64,000 bases of DNA from Rhypophila decipiens (taxonomy: Eukaryota > Ascomycota > Sordariomycetes > Sordariales > Naviculisporaceae). A program made the translations under genes and the position numbers. Below are positions 11,441 through 24,745 of the stretch, in pieces. Position 1 is the first letter of the stretch; each line of letters opens with the position of its first letter. The stretch is taken from NCBI GenBank assembly GCA_033297075.1, contig MU858061.1, positions 248,001 to 312,000 of the forward strand, read 5' to 3'. The notes under the pieces were generated by a model. The model searched no databases. It was not told where the DNA came from and saw nothing but the letters and a program-made list of their open reading frames with translations.

Positions 11441-12972
11441 ATACCCCTTTTGAAGTTGTCCATTGTATGTTTTGTTGTAAAAGCGTGTAGTTTCAGCACC
11501 TTTTTCTTTTCTTCTATGCTTTTCTTGTTGTCGACACATGGATCGCGGGCTTTTGGGATGGGAGGATCCGGTTCGGGCACATTGCAGGGCTTTTTTAATA
11601 TTTTTATTCTTCAAGGTGCGGGAAGGTGTATCATAGGGACTACGGATACAGCGAGTGGTTTTATTGACAAGATTAACTCTTTTTCTGCTCCATGGTTTCT
11701 TTTCTTGAGGTTTTGGTATCACCACCAAGACAACACCGCAGGCTTCCATGTTATGAAGCTTCATTGTACGGATATTCATTTGAGAGTACTGCATTAGAGG
11801 AACAGCCCATAGCCCCTTTTCCTACCTTTGGTAGACCGAAACGAGAGCTTTCTTTTTTGGTGATTCTCATGCACAGCTTATTGTGAGTCGTATAATGTAC
11901 GATACCCAATCGCTAATGGCTTCATGTAGCAGCCACATCAGAGCATACGTCAGCCATCTTGGATGTAAGCCCGCTGCTAGTTGAGCCGCTTAGGATTGGA
12001 TTTTTAGCATCTGCCAGCAGTTGTATAAGCTGGGTGTATAATACTCTGTACGTACAGCACTCAGCCGGGCATGTGCAATGGGCATGGCTCCCGTTCATCA
12101 AAGAATCAACAGTTGAGCCAAAGACCTTGGGACCTTCGGTACATGCCCGGGAGCTTCGAAACCTTGTGTAAAATATGTCTCAAAGTGACCTGCAGACTTC
12201 CTTTTTTCTTTTGAATTATTAAACTTGTCACTATCACACAGCCCAGTGGCTGTATTATTTTTACTCTTTGTACAAGTGCCAAGTGACTCCGACTGTGACG
12301 GATTACGCCGCCAGTTGCCTCTGCTCTCCACATTTTCCACAGGCACTTTCCTTCCACTGACGTTCGGTTCCTCGGGCGGGATCGCTGCACTGCACTGGCG
12401 CCCTCTGACGGGTCTGATTGATTGATTGCTCACCCCAGTTGGTCCCCAGCCGTCAAGAATCAGGAAGCTCCGCCGCGCCCCTCTCTTGACCTCAATCACA
12501 CGGCCCTGGCACTTGGGGCTCTGGAACTTGGAAGCAACCACTTCAACTTTCCTGTCACTCAACATCCAACATTTTCTGCAAAACAGCACCGGGCTGGTTA
12601 CCTCAAACTCCAGGATACGACAAACACTGCCTACAGTGGCTGTAGACTCGAATTCGCCTGTCGCGACTCCCCGCCCTAAACTTTGATTGATCGAGACGGC
12701 CAACGACCTCCAGCACAATCATCCGATTTCCCGGGATCCTGGAACTTGAAAGCCGTTCTGGGTGGTGCGCGAGGTTGGCTTGTGTAGTCGGCTCGCTTGG
12801 TCTCAGTGGTGCCAACTAACTTCACAGCAGCCAAACCCCTCAACATCAGCATCTCGTCTTTTTCACGGCCGAAAGACGGCCAGCAGCTGCCCCATTTGCT
12901 TCTCGCGACCCATATACTTGAATCAATTTATCAGATCTCATTGTAGGCGTCGGCCATCAAAATACCGCCAAG
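11441..12972. other. Intergenic region between MYST gene and epsin
   Basis: The first part should carry the acetyltransferase 3' UTR (T-rich) and the last part the epsin promoter and leader. Overlapping open frames on both strands at 12100-12720 share no family features and look like chance. Confidence 0.4.
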
Positions 12973-14909
12973 ATGTCAAAGGTGATGCGAAGTGTGAGGA
13001 ATGTGACCAAGGGGTACTCAAGTGTCCAGGTCAAGGTGCGCGAAGGTGAGTTGGCCGCAGAGCCTTCGTCCTTTTTCTCTGCTACGGATAGCGGACGTCG
13101 AGAAGAGCATCAACTTACCACTTTCTATGCGATGCAGCGACGAGTAACGACCCATGGGGTCCGACGGGCACCCAAATGAGCGAGATCGCTCAACTGACGT
13201 ATAATTCGTAAGACGCTGCCAAGCCTTTCCCTAACAAATACGCGGCAACGCTGACGACAGTCATTCATCTGCGCTCGCCAGGTCTACCGAATTCTACGAA
13301 ATCATGGACATGCTCGACAAGCGCCTCAATGACAAGGGCAAGAACTGGCGACACGTCTTGAAGGCACTGAAGGTTATGGACTACTGTCTTCACGAGGGAT
13401 CCGAGCTGGTTGTCACATGGGCGAGGCAGAACGTCTTCATCATCAAGACCCTCCGCGAGTTCCAGTACATCGACGAGGATGGAAAAGATGTGGGCCAGAA
13501 TGGTAAGCGCGTGATGTTTCAGAGATATGGGGTGGTGCTGACACATATATGCCTGCTTAGTTCGTGTCGCTGCAAAGGAGTTGACGTCGCTCATCCTTGA
13601 CGAAGAGAGATTGCGGGCGGAGCGGAGCGATCGGAGGACATGGAAATCACGAGTTCATGGTCTGGACGAATACGCACCCCAGCATCACGAGCCGCCTGCC
13701 CCTCGCCGGGAGCGACCCCGCCGCCAGGACTTTGCTGAAGATGAGGATGCAGAGTACAGACTTGCGCTCGAGGCCAGCAAGGTCCAAGAAGAGGAAGACC
13801 GGAAAAAGCGGGAAAGCAGGCAGACTGACGTTGACGATGACGACCTGGCCAAAGCGATCAAGCTTAGCAAGGAAGAGGAGGAGCGACGCCGTCGGGAGCT
13901 CGAGGATAATAACGCCACCTCTCTGTTCGACGACGAGCCGTCCCAACCAACGGCACAACCTCAGTTCACTGGGTTCAATGGCGGCTATCAGCAAGGCAGT
14001 GCAGTTGATTTCTTCGCAAACCCCATCGACCAGGGTCAAATGATGGCTCAGCCGACTGGTTATCCCATGAACAACGCCTTTACTGGATATCAACAGCAGC
14101 AGCAGCCCACTGGATATCAACAATATCCCAACGGATTCGGTGCACAACCAACAGGGTTCGACGCTTTTGGTCAGCAACAAGCTCAGCAGCAACAACTGCA
14201 ACAACAGTCTTTCCAGCCGCAGCCGACGGGATATAATCCCTATGTGCAACAGCAGCAGCAGCAGCAGCCGTTCCAGGTCCAACCTCAGATCCAAGAACCC
14301 GCGCAGACAGCTGGTAGCAATAACCCCTGGGCGACCAACAACTCGCAGCAGTCTCTCAAACCCATGCCCACTGGCTCCAACAACCCCTTCGCGCAGCAGC
14401 AGCAGCAGCCGCAGGCACAACCGGCATTCAATAGGCCATCGCCATTCAAGTCGACGTCAACCCTCCTTAGCCTTCCCGAGCAAAAGACTCTCAGCACATT
14501 CCCTCAGTCCACCCCTAGCTTCAGCATCCCTCAACAACAGCCCCAGGCGCAACCCCAAAGAGAAACGAGCGAGCATGAAGCTAGGCTCAATGCCCTTCTT
14601 GCCAGCGGCGATGGTATGGACACGTTCGGCAACACTGGCAATCTGCGTATTCCTGCTCAGCACACAGCCCCTGGTACGTTCGTCAATAGCGCCGGCGCCG
14701 GGCTGAATAGGTTGACGGCCGAGGCAACTGGAAACAATCCGTTCCTGCGCCAACAGTACACGGGGATGCCAAACGTGACGTACGGACAGCAGCCCGCTGC
14801 AACTGGACCGGCCGGCATGAATGGATTTGGGCAGGGAACCAACAACCCGTTTGCTGGGAGGCAGCAGCAGCAGCCACAGGGCGGGCAGGGCGATTTGATC
14901 CAATTCTAA
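12973..14909 (+). CDS. Epsin (ENTH-domain endocytic adaptor)
   Basis: Clathrin adaptor for endocytosis that binds PtdIns(4,5)P2, ubiquitinated cargo, EH-domain proteins and clathrin; similar to yeast Ent1/Ent2. Exons 12973-13045, 13138-13207, 13282-13502 and 13561-14909 give 570 aa. The ENTH domain covers roughly residues 1-145 (VTKGYSSVQVKVRE, ATSNDPWGP, STEFYEIMDMLDKRLNDKGK, LLxLL-like helices). Two ubiquitin-interacting motifs follow (AEYRLALEASK and DDLAKAIKLSKEEEE). The rest is Gln-rich with repeated QPTGY/QPTGF units. Three NPF motifs appear near GSNNPF, GNNPF and GTNNPF, and the protein ends in a clathrin-box-like DLIQF. All three introns have good GT-AG borders. The family is certain; assignment to Ent1 or Ent2 is not possible, since filamentous fungi usually have one. 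Confidence 0.93.
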
Positions 14910-16955
14910 GCCATTGCACATGGGCACTTTTTGTCTGAACAAACCCCCGATCGATCCACTTGCAAGTGGCCGCTCGTGACTTGATGTTGTCAACACCTCA
15001 AAGGGGCATGCGGTAGAGTCACTGGTGAAAGTAGTGAGATTCTTCTTCGTGCTGGGACAGCTAAAGTCTGATAGCGACTGCCGATTTGTACGCTCGGTGG
15101 AGGAGGTTATTGTTTGTGGGAATCGATGGCGAGGGACTTTTCCCTCTTTATTTCCTATTTCGCTTCTTCTCGCATCCTGCTTGATTCCGGCGGCAGTCGA
15201 TACATTGCTGTCGCTCTTTCCATCCGTCATCGCTTTCTCTCGGATGGCTCTCACCTCAGATGACATACTTGACTCGGCATATTATTGCGAGACAGCTTCT
15301 ACCGATCTATCTATTCCTCCATATCCTATCACTTTCCGTAGAACAAACACATGTTTTTTGGACCACAGCTATTTGGACTGAGTTTTTTTGGTAGAGCTAA
15401 AAAAAGGGCGCTCTGGGACGAACATATTTTATCCGTACTTGTTTGGTCTTGGTTTTATCTCAATGTGGTGACTTGTATGGGCGTCCCAGTCTAGGGGAGC
15501 ACAGAGACGAAAGGAGACGAGACAGTGATTGAACAGGCATGGGAGCAGGTTTCGGGGAAATGGGAGGTTTTATATAGTAATGTTATCGCAAAAAAGGGTG
15601 TTTGCCAGCAAAAAGGACTGAACATTGCTGTTTGAGTGTAAACATGTGTGGTTTCATGCCAGACCTACGACAGTTAGTGTCAGTTACAGGATCAGGCAGC
15701 AAGCCAGGCAAATTCTAACAGCTCCCCGGTGGATACGATAGGCCCCAAAACCATCAACTCGCAAAGGAAGTCCTGCTGCCGCTTGAAACAAACCAATAAA
15801 GAGAGGGAATTGAATCTTGAACAGGCAGCCGAGCAAAAAGTTCGTCCCACGTGATTGGATATTATGGAGTGCTGCTGCAAGTTGAAAGCTTCAGTGACGC
15901 AGAGTGGATGATAAGGGGACACAAGGCAGATTTTGGATTTTTTTGCTTAGAAATGCAGGTGACCAGGTTCATTTTTTGTAGCATAAAAGGTCTCCCTCTT
16001 CCTTCTCTCTCACTCTTTTCTTTTTTTCCTTTTCTCTGCACCAATGCCAATCAATACTGTTCAAGTCTGACAAAGTACCAGTGCCAAAAGTGACATTGTG
16101 AGGTTTCGCGTTGCTTGGTGATCATCCGCCCGCGCCGTGCCCCGTAGTCTTGACAGGTGCAGTTGACCGTTTTCCTCTGAGTGGCCGGCGTCACTTTTTT
16201 GGACAGGTGTGGATCTCGCGGTGCGCGACTGTGCACCGACCACCTCCAAGTTTCCGACCGGTGCGCGTCATTTCATTGGCCAGCAGTCACCGGTAGGACC
16301 CACAAATTGGGCTCCCGACTCGGTAAAACTTGAGCTAGGCTCCATCTCCCGCCCTCTCTTTCGCCTGTTGCTCGCACCACCGCTTTCTGAGAGCTGCTTA
16401 ATCCCAGACCAGGAAGCCAACTTCTTTCGTCGTGGTAACATCAAAACTTAAGATCGCGCTCGCGACGGTTTTTTCCACACCCACACGAAACGAGGGAAAA
16501 CGAAGCAGCAAACACACAAGACAAACCACAAAAGAGGGAAGAAAGAAAAGAAGCTGCCTGTGTTTCGGTCGGACAAGGCATTCCTCTTTTTATTCTCTCA
16601 ACCTTTTCTTTCTGATGACTGTCGACTCTTAATTCATCGTTTACACTTTTTTTTTTCCCCTGTCGCCTTTTCTTCACTCAACCTCCCCATCTTCCCACCT
16701 GCCTTTCTACCATCTAGGCAACCCGTCCCAGAGAACGGTCCTCGTTGTTCCGGTTGGACATTGACACATCGAGAAATCCGACGTCAATTCCCCAACGCGT
16801 TTGAAGGCGCGCGCAAACGTCTTTTGCGGCTCTTCGCGCGTCCTTCGTCAGCCTCTCTTCCCTCCGTTCGTCGGACCTCAGGAACATCGCAAGGCAGCCT
16901 GTCGCAGCTTTGATCTACGACATCATTACCACTTCCAACATCCCATACAACCACC
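14910..16955. other. Intergenic region and NUP98-96 promoter
   Basis: About 2 kb between the epsin stop and the nucleoporin start. The last 350 bases are strongly CT-rich on the plus strand (around 16590-16720), typical of fungal transcription start regions. No gene or RNA was recognised. Confidence 0.4.
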
Positions 16956-19900
16956 ATGTCGTTCTTCGGCGGTGGCGGCGGAGGCTTCGGCCAACAGAAC
17001 ACTCAGCAGCAAACGACCGGCTTCGGTGGTTTTGGCGCTAATACAAATACAACAAACACAGGTATGTTCGATCCAGATCAAACGCTCTCCTCTCTCGCAT
17101 CGCAACAAGTTGATTCCATGCCCTCGTAAGGGTATGGTGCCGACAAGCCGTCCATCAACCATGACTCCTCTGTGTTTAATATCCGCTAACATCCCAATTA
17201 TCAGGTTTTGGATCTCCCGGGACCAGCTTCGGCGCAGCAGCCAACACTGCAACACCCTCTGGAGGTCTTTTTGGAGGCTCTGGGGGCGGAACTGGCTTCG
17301 GCGCGAGCACGGGCGGCGGATTTGGCAGCGCCTTTGGTGCCAAACCTGCGACTACTGCTTTTGGAACCCCAGCAACGACGACTGCTGGCGGCCTCTTTGG
17401 AGCATCTACAGCTGCTGCGCCCGCGAGCTCGGGCTTTGGCGCTTTCGGCGGCAACACGACGAGCACAGCGGCCCCTGCTTTCGGATCGGGCGGTGGGCTC
17501 TTCGGCGGCACCGCTGCTTCAAAACCCGCAACGGTTGGGTTCGGCACTAACACCGGCACTTCGGGCTTTGGCGCGGGCGCGGGAACTACCCTCTTCGGTG
17601 GCGGAAATGCAACGACCACATCTGCCTTTGGTGCCACAAACAACCCAGGCATAGGCACAAATGTCGGCGACCCCCCAGGAACAGGGGTAACACCTTTCAA
17701 TGCCTTTACAGAGAAGGAGGGTACAAGCACTGTAACAAATCACTATCAGAGCATTTTGTTCCAGGAACCGTACAAAAAGTTCTCGACCGAGGAGTTGAGA
17801 CTTGCCGATTACAACCAGGGCAGAAAGTCGGGCGGAATGGGAGGAACCGGCGCGTTCGGCGCATCCAACTTTGGTGCTGCCGCGGGCGGCTTTGGCTCGA
17901 CTGCGGCCAGTGGTACAGGCTTCGGCGCAGCAGCAGGAGGCGGCCTGTTCGGAGGTCAAGCTACGACTGGCGGCTTCGGCACGAACACTTCTACAGCTGG
18001 TGGCTTTGGCTCAACCCCGGCGGCCAGCGGTGGTCTGTTCGGCGCGAAACCTGCTCAGCCCGCTGGAGGTCTTTTCGGCAGTACAACACCTGCCCAACAA
18101 CCTGCTGCTGGTGGTTTGTTCGGGGCCTCCTCGACACCCTCCGCTTTCGGAAACACAGCGGCACCTGCTTTTGGCTCGGGTGCTAGCAACACGACAGGTG
18201 GAGGCCTGTTTGGGGCAAACAACGCAGCGAAGCCAGCTACTGGTGGTTTATTCGGCGGCGGCGGCACGACCGGTGGAGGTCTCTTTGGTGGAGGACAAAC
18301 TACCAACAACGCGACGCCATTTGGCTCTACTGCTGCCCAGAACACGGCGACCGGTGGCGGCCTCTTTGGCCAAACCCCTGCCGCAGGTGCAACCGCGGGT
18401 GGTTTGTTTGGAGCTCCGCAACAACAACAACAACAACAACAACAACAACCTGCTGCAGGCACCGGCTTCGGTACTGGCACGGCATTCGGAGGAGCTGCCC
18501 AGAACACGGGAGGAGGTCTATTCGGCAATGCACCAAAGCCAGCTGGAGCTTTTGGCTCGACTGCAGCCCCCACTGGAGCAACTGGCGGCGGGCTCTTTGG
18601 TGGTAACACCACGACTGCAAGCCCGTTTGGAGGATCCACTGCTCAAACCGGGCAAACGGGTGGTCTTTTCGGCAAGCCAGCAACCGGCGGCGGTTTGTTT
18701 GGCAGCACAAATACGCAGCCAGCTACTGGAGGAGGCCTTTTCGGCAACAACGCCGCTAGTAACACACAACCACAACAACAACAACAAGCCGGCGGGCTCT
18801 TTGGCAATAGCACCCAACAAAAGCCAGGCGGACTTTTCGGCGGCAGCCAGCAAAGTGGACTCTTTGGATCTACCAACACAGCTCCAGCATCCGGTGGGCT
18901 GTTCGGCGGTAGCACTACACAACAGCAGACTGGTGGCTTGAATAGCTCCATCTTTGGCAATTCTCAAAGCCAGCAGCAACCGCAGGCCTTTGCTACCAGC
19001 ATCAACGATATTTCGGCCTATGGTGCCTCGACCTTGTTCACGAATCTTGCCGACGACAAGGTCGCGAACCCTGGTCCGCTTGCGACGCCGCTGTCAGGGA
19101 AGCCGAAGACTAGAAGTCGCTCGATTCTTCCCATGTACAAGCTTAGCCCCGCCAACGCGTCTCGGCTGGCGACACCACGCAAGCAAGGATACGGCTTCTC
19201 ATACAGCACATACGGCTCGCCATCCAGCCCGTCTAGCGCCGCTAGTACCCCTGGCGGTCTTGGGCAGAGTCTCTTGACTGGCAGTATTGGGCGCAGCGGC
19301 CTGAGCAAGAGCATCTCGGCCAGCAACCTTCGCAGGAGCTTCAATGTTGAAGATAGCATCCTCTCGCCTGGCGCCTTCTCGTCTAGCTCTGGTCCCCGCC
19401 TACTCGGAACGTCGAACACCCATAAGAAACTTGTTATCAACCGGGATCTGCGGGCTGACCTCTTTACGACCCCGGCCAAGGACAAGCAGCCGCTCGAGAC
19501 CAATGGCAAGCAGCGGCTTAGCAAGCGTGTGAGCTTTGAGACCACTCCTGCGGAGGTAGTCGAGAACGGCCAGGACACTATCCGAGAGTCTATCGAGGGT
19601 GGTTCTACTCCCGGTGAAGAGTTTGGCTTCCTGAAGCCGGCGAACTCGGCTCTGAAGTCTTCACTTCGCTCCACTAACGGTGTTAACGGTTCGCAACCGC
19701 CGTCTACCACGGCAACACCCGACACGCAGCAAGTCAAGGGCAACGAGCTCGCCATCGTTCCCGAAGAAGCCTCGCCCGAGCAAACCCGGTCCTCGGCCAA
19801 GCGTGCCTCGAGCGTCGAACCTATCGTCCCTGGCGGGTACTGGATGTCTCCCACCGTGGAAGAAATCCGTGCCATGAACCGTGTCCAGCGGTCCAAGGTT

Positions 19901-22900
19901 AACCTCACTGTGGGACGCGAGAAGGTCGGATCCGTCGAGTTCAAGGTTCCCGTCGACCTGAACAATGTTGACTTTGAGCATATCCTGGACGAGATTGTTG
20001 TTCTCACGCCCCGCTCGGCCACCGTCTACCCCGTCACGGCGAAGAAGCCGGTGGTCGGCAAAGGACTGAACGTGCCCGCCCGCATCGCACTCGAGAACTC
20101 GTATCCCCGCCAAGGAAGCAATGTTTCTGAGTCGCGACTCAGGCGTCATATTGAAAAGTTGAAGTCGATTCCCGACACAACCTTTGAGGAGTACCAGAAG
20201 GACACAGGCGTGTGGGTCTTCTCGGTCGAGCACTTTACCACTTATGGTCTCGACGATTCCGATGACGAGGACGAGATGACGGAGATGACCGATGCTGGAC
20301 CAGCCTCTGGCACGGCTCCTAATTCTTCGGCCACCAAGCATTCCCTCGACTCGCCTGCTGTTGATCCAGACGACACGTTCGAGTTCAAGCGCAGCAAGCG
20401 TGCTGTCCCTGGCGCCTTTGACGAGGACGCGATTCCAGACGAAGAGCTCCTGGACGACGCTCCCCCGCAGGGTATGTCTTCTCCCGAGAACAACGATGGC
20501 GACGTACCAGTCCAACCCCAAGACTGGTATGATGACCAGAGCATGCAAGATGAACAAGACGTATACCAACAAGATGTCGAACAGGGATCTCAAGACGGCT
20601 CCATCGAGGAGGACGGCGACCTCGCCTTGGGTCATGTCGCCAGTAACGACGCGGCCCTTCCCGGCGGCATCTTGCGGGCCCGGATGCGCGCCGTGAAGAA
20701 GTCCACTGCGCCGACCAGGATCGAGGTGGCGGGAGGGGATGATTGGACACAGATTCTGCAGGCCAGTGTGAGGGCGCCGAGGTCGGTGGACAGAGTTGCG
20801 CTGCGGGCTCTGAACGAGTCGGGCGCGGTGTGGGAGATGCAGGATTGTGGAAGCCCTGCCCCGAAGTCTCAGCCGGCCGTGACGGATGGTGCTGGATTCC
20901 AGACGAGTATCGATTTGATGAAGTCTTTGTTTGAGAAGCCCAAGGGTCATGGACAGCCTGCCGAGGCGTCGCTTGCCCGCGGCTTTGTAAAGGTTGGTGC
21001 TCTCGGTTATTGATTCATGGCGGGGAGAAATATTGTGTTGCGTGGTTCTTGTACCGACTTGTTTTTAATATCCATACACTGCATTCAAATCCCTTGATAC
21101 ACGTCCTACCTTTCCCCAGCTCGCTCGTTGAAACAAGAAAGCGTACAATCAGTAATGAATATTTGCTAAATTTCTTTTGTCTTTAGTGGCCCTACCAGAA
21201 CCGTGACAAGGTCGACGCTCCCGAAAACGAATCTCTTCCCCCTCGTACTACTTGGGGCCCGAATGAGGTTGTTGTCGCTACACAGCACAACGAGACCAAC
21301 ATCCTACCGGTGGATGCCAGCGAGCCCGGCAGTGAAATCACCCAGAAGCAGCTATCTCAGCTCCAGCAATTCATCGACATTCACTCTGACAACAAGAAGA
21401 ATGACACCAACGGCAGCATCCAGCCGAGTTTCCGCGGACTAGCCCAGGACGATCCCGTCTGGGAACTGGCTGGTCTGCTTTTCGAGGACCACGGAGCTAA
21501 GCTCGCTGGCTTTTGGAGACAAATGGTTTCCGAAGCTACCGACGCCGCACTCCTGCGGGCTGAGACACACGAGGAGAAGGCTATCATCTGTCTTGCTGGT
21601 CATCGTGTTGCCGACGCTTGTGCTCATCTCATGGAGGCGAGAAATTTCCGTCTTGCTGGCTTGGTGGCTTCTATCGGATCTGGAAAGAGCATGGCCAGGG
21701 ATATCCGTGCCCAGCTGACTGCCTGGCGCGAGTCGAGTGTGCTCAGCGAGATCTCTGAGCCTATTCGTGCCATCTACGAGCTGCTGGGTGGTAATGCATG
21801 TGTCTGTGCTGGCGTCAAGAATGTGTCCATCGAAAATCGGGTCTCGTCGTTTACCATTTCCAGCCGGTTCGGTCTGGACTGGCTGCAGGCTTTTGGGCTC
21901 AGACTATTCTACACCTGTCATGTGTCAGACGAGGAGAGTGCTAATGCTGGCTGGGGTACTGGGATTGCCGAAGAAGCTGTCAGGTCGTTTGCGGCGGATA
22001 TCGAGCAGGACCGCGAGCCCGAGCCCGATCACCCGCTCTGGTCGCTACTCAAGATCTTTGCGTTCCGGACGTTTGACTGGTCTGATTCGAGACTGGGCTG
22101 GTTGCTTACTAAGAGTATCTATGCGACTGGGCAGATTTCGTTCGGTCAGGATGCCGTGGGGAAGCTGGATATGGCTTGCTTGCAGTTTGCGGCGGCGTTG
22201 ACTTCGATGGCTGCTTCTTCTGACGATAACGTGAAGAAGAACCTGTGGGTTCAAGCGGCGTTCGTCCTGGGCAACCTCTCAAGTCAGGCGAGCAAAGAGG
22301 CTGCTGTACGGGAACACCTCGGTCGTCATGCCCATCTTATCGGCAACCGGAAAGATGCCCGCTCACCATTTGCACAGATGCTCAAGTTTGGCGTGCAAGA
22401 GGAGTGGATCTGGGAAGCCAAGGCTTTGCACTTTCGGAGCAAGGGAGATTCGAGACAGGAGTTTCTGGCGCTTGTCTGGGCGGGAAATTACAAAGAGGCG
22501 ACGAGAGCTTTTGTCGAACGGGTTGCCCCTGCTATGGTTATCGGCAAGGACTTTGACAGACTGTTTCGGTTTGCGGAACTGTTGTTCAAGGTTGGAATGG
22601 TCTTGCCGGCTGTGGAGTGGGATGTGGGAGGGGCTAACGTCTATCTGCTTTATCCCATGGCTATTGCCAAGATCAATGGGTCTGGGCCTGGTGCAAAGAG
22701 TTTGTTAGGGGATGATGAAAAGTTGGTTGGGCAGCTGCTTGATGGGTTGGCTGTGCTGAGGGAGCAGAGTCGCGGGGATGTACTCCAGGAGGCGGCGATT
22801 GCCGATATGGCGGAGAGTTTGTTACGGGCTGCTGGGTCGGGGTATTTTGGGGCTGCTAATGGAAAGCTGAATGGGCCCATGGGAAAGTTGAATGGGTTGT

Positions 22901-22968
22901 ATCGTTTGCTGCCGGAGGATGTCAGGGGCAAGTATCTCCGTGCGAGGGCGCTCGAGGTTGTGTGTTAG
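16956..22968 (+). CDS. Nucleoporin NUP98-NUP96 precursor (Nup145-type)
   Basis: Autocleaving precursor of two nuclear pore proteins. Exons 16956-17061, 17205-20992 and 21187-22968 give 1891 aa. Residues 1-500 are dense GLFG/FG repeats forming the permeability barrier. A GLEBS motif for the mRNA-export factor Rae1/Gle2 interrupts them at about 205-240 (FQEPYKKFSTEELRLADYNQ). The autoproteolytic domain starts near GGYWMSPTVEEI and ends VEHF|TTYGLDD, placing the cut between Phe1046 and Thr1047; Thr replaces the more usual Ser nucleophile. An acidic linker follows. Exon 3 encodes the Nup96 helical scaffold domain of the Y-complex (WELAGLLFEDHGAKLAGFWRQ onward). Intron 2 is 194 nt with a weak donor (GTTGGT); if retained, translation stops after VGALGY at 21013. 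A CAA run at about 18419-18447 encodes poly-Gln. Confidence 0.95.
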
Positions 22969-23730
22969 GGGGCATTTCCATCTCTTAGTGATGTGTCTGC
23001 TGAGCATGGGCATTGGCATGGGCATGGACCTTGTTCTTCTTTGTTGTCATCATTCTTGTTGTTATTATTGGCCGTTGCAGTTAGCTTTTTGCCCTAACTA
23101 TTCCCACCCAGCATAGCATACACGTACGCAGCATGAGAGCTGTAATATTTGTAGAATACACCTTTTTGGCTTTTATGTATTATTGTGTTTCTTGTTGGTT
23201 GTATTTTCAGCTTTCGGGGCCAAGGAAACAGGGCATCAGCGTGTTTGGCTTGAGTCTCTGGTCACGCAGGTTGTTTGGCCGGGGTGTTGTCGGCTTGTAA
23301 GGACATGCTGTGGATATGGGCATGGAGAGTAAGGAGCATGATGGCAGCCACTTTGATAGGTAGATAGATAGTTGGCTCACTGTTCATGAATTGAATGGCA
23401 TGTTCTGTTAGCACTTGACAAGCAGCTTGAATCCATCCGTGACTTTCTTGAGTAAATCTTTTCTATATCGTACATGGATGATTCATCCTCTCCATTATAA
23501 TCTTACAGTACATGTACAGCTTGTACAAGTTCAGTCTGTTGCAGTCATCTCAGAACATAGCTAAGTGACCACCTACACTTCTCGCCCATGAGGAGGCCCT
23601 CTAGTTCACCCATCTATATCCCCCCATCGTTATAATACAGCAAATATTTTCCAAAAGACTGTTTAGTTTCTTACAGTATCCCACACCATTTCTCTCTCTT
23701 CATTCTTACGTCAATTCTTTGTCCTCCATC
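22969..23730. other. Convergent 3' region, NUP98-96 / Ind1
   Basis: Both flanking genes end here, so it should contain two 3' UTRs. It is moderately AT-rich, with no recognisable coding or RNA element. Confidence 0.4.
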
Positions 23731-24745
23731 TCACCCATCGTGTTTAATCAACCCAATCCTCCCCCCCACAACCCTCGCAATCCCCCTAAAAACCTCGGCC
23801 CTCTCCGACTCGGGCTCGCTCACAACCGTGGGCCTACCCAGACTCCCATCCTCGCCAATCCGTCCATGAAGGGGGACATCGCCCAGATAATCCATCTCGT
23901 GCTCCTCACAAACCCTCTTCACCTGTGCAGAGCTCCCAAACACCTCCGTCTCAGTTCCACAACAAGGACAATTAAACGTGCTCATATTATTCACCACGCC
24001 CAGCAAAGGAACCCCCACCTTTTTAAACATATTCACCCCCTTGATGGCATCCTTTATTGCTAGTGTGTGGGGTGTAGTGACGATGACTGCGCCGGCGAGT
24101 TCAACTTGCTGGGTGATGCTCAGCTGTATATCTCCCGTCCCGGGGGGAAGATCCAAAACCAGTACATCCAGGCCCCCAGCAGAACTACTACTACTTCCCC
24201 CAGAGCCAGAAGTCCAATCAACCTCATGAAGCAACTGCTGAACAGCCTTGAGCAGCATCGGCCCGCGCCAAACAAGCGGGGCATCCTCGCCGACTAGATA
24301 CCCCATCGACATGGTCTTGACAGCATAATTCGTGAGCGGGACAAGCTGGTTGTTTGGCGTCAAGTGGGGGGAATGGTCTGGGCCGGCGAGGTTGAAGAGC
24401 GTCGGTATCGAGGGGCCGAATAAGTCTGTGTCCAGTATGCCGGTTTTATAGCCCAATTGGGAGAATGCTAGAGCGAGGTTTGCTGCTATTGTGGATTTCC
24501 CTACGCCCCCCTTTGCAGAGGAGATGGCTATTACGTGCGAGACGTTTCGGATGGGGCGTTTGGTGGGCAGGCCGCGTTGGAATTTTGGGATGGAGCCTGT
24601 TTTGGGGAGGCCCTTTTTTTTTAGAGGAGTTAGATGGGGGACGGGGTTGAGGTTGAGGTTGAGGGTATACCATACGTACCAGTGGGTTCTCATGGCTTAG
24701 GAGGTTTTGGGTTGCCTTTATGAGGCGGAGGGGGGAGGGTTTCAT
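23731..24745 (-). CDS. Mitochondrial Fe-S assembly P-loop ATPase Ind1/NUBPL
   Basis: Mrp/NBP35-family ATPase that delivers 4Fe-4S clusters to complex I in the mitochondrial matrix. Exon 1 is 24745-24680 and exon 2 is 24612-23731, giving 315 aa. The 67-nt intron has a CTAAC branch site and an A-run before its AG. The N-terminus (MKPSPLRLIKATQNLLSHENPL) is basic and amphipathic, consistent with a presequence, and the motif GLPKTGSIPKF is typical of the family. The deviant Walker A SAKGGVGKST, the LDLPPGTGDIQLS segment and the cluster-binding CPCC are all present. A short Gly/Ser insert lies before VLVLDLPPG. The cytosolic paralogues Nbp35 and Cfd1 lack this presequence and have other Cys patterns. 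Confidence 0.92.

Noticed and set aside
12098..12718. 206-codon minus-strand frame upstream of the epsin gene
   Set aside because: No domain, overlaps frames on the other strand, lies in the epsin promoter, and composition looks random.
19661..20950. 429-codon minus-strand frame opposite NUP98-96
   Set aside because: Antisense shadow of the well-supported nucleoporin coding sequence.
6362..24745. Two complex I-related genes (NDUFA1 and Ind1) in the same window as a functional cluster
   Set aside because: They are about 17 kb apart with unrelated genes between; no sign of coordinated arrangement.
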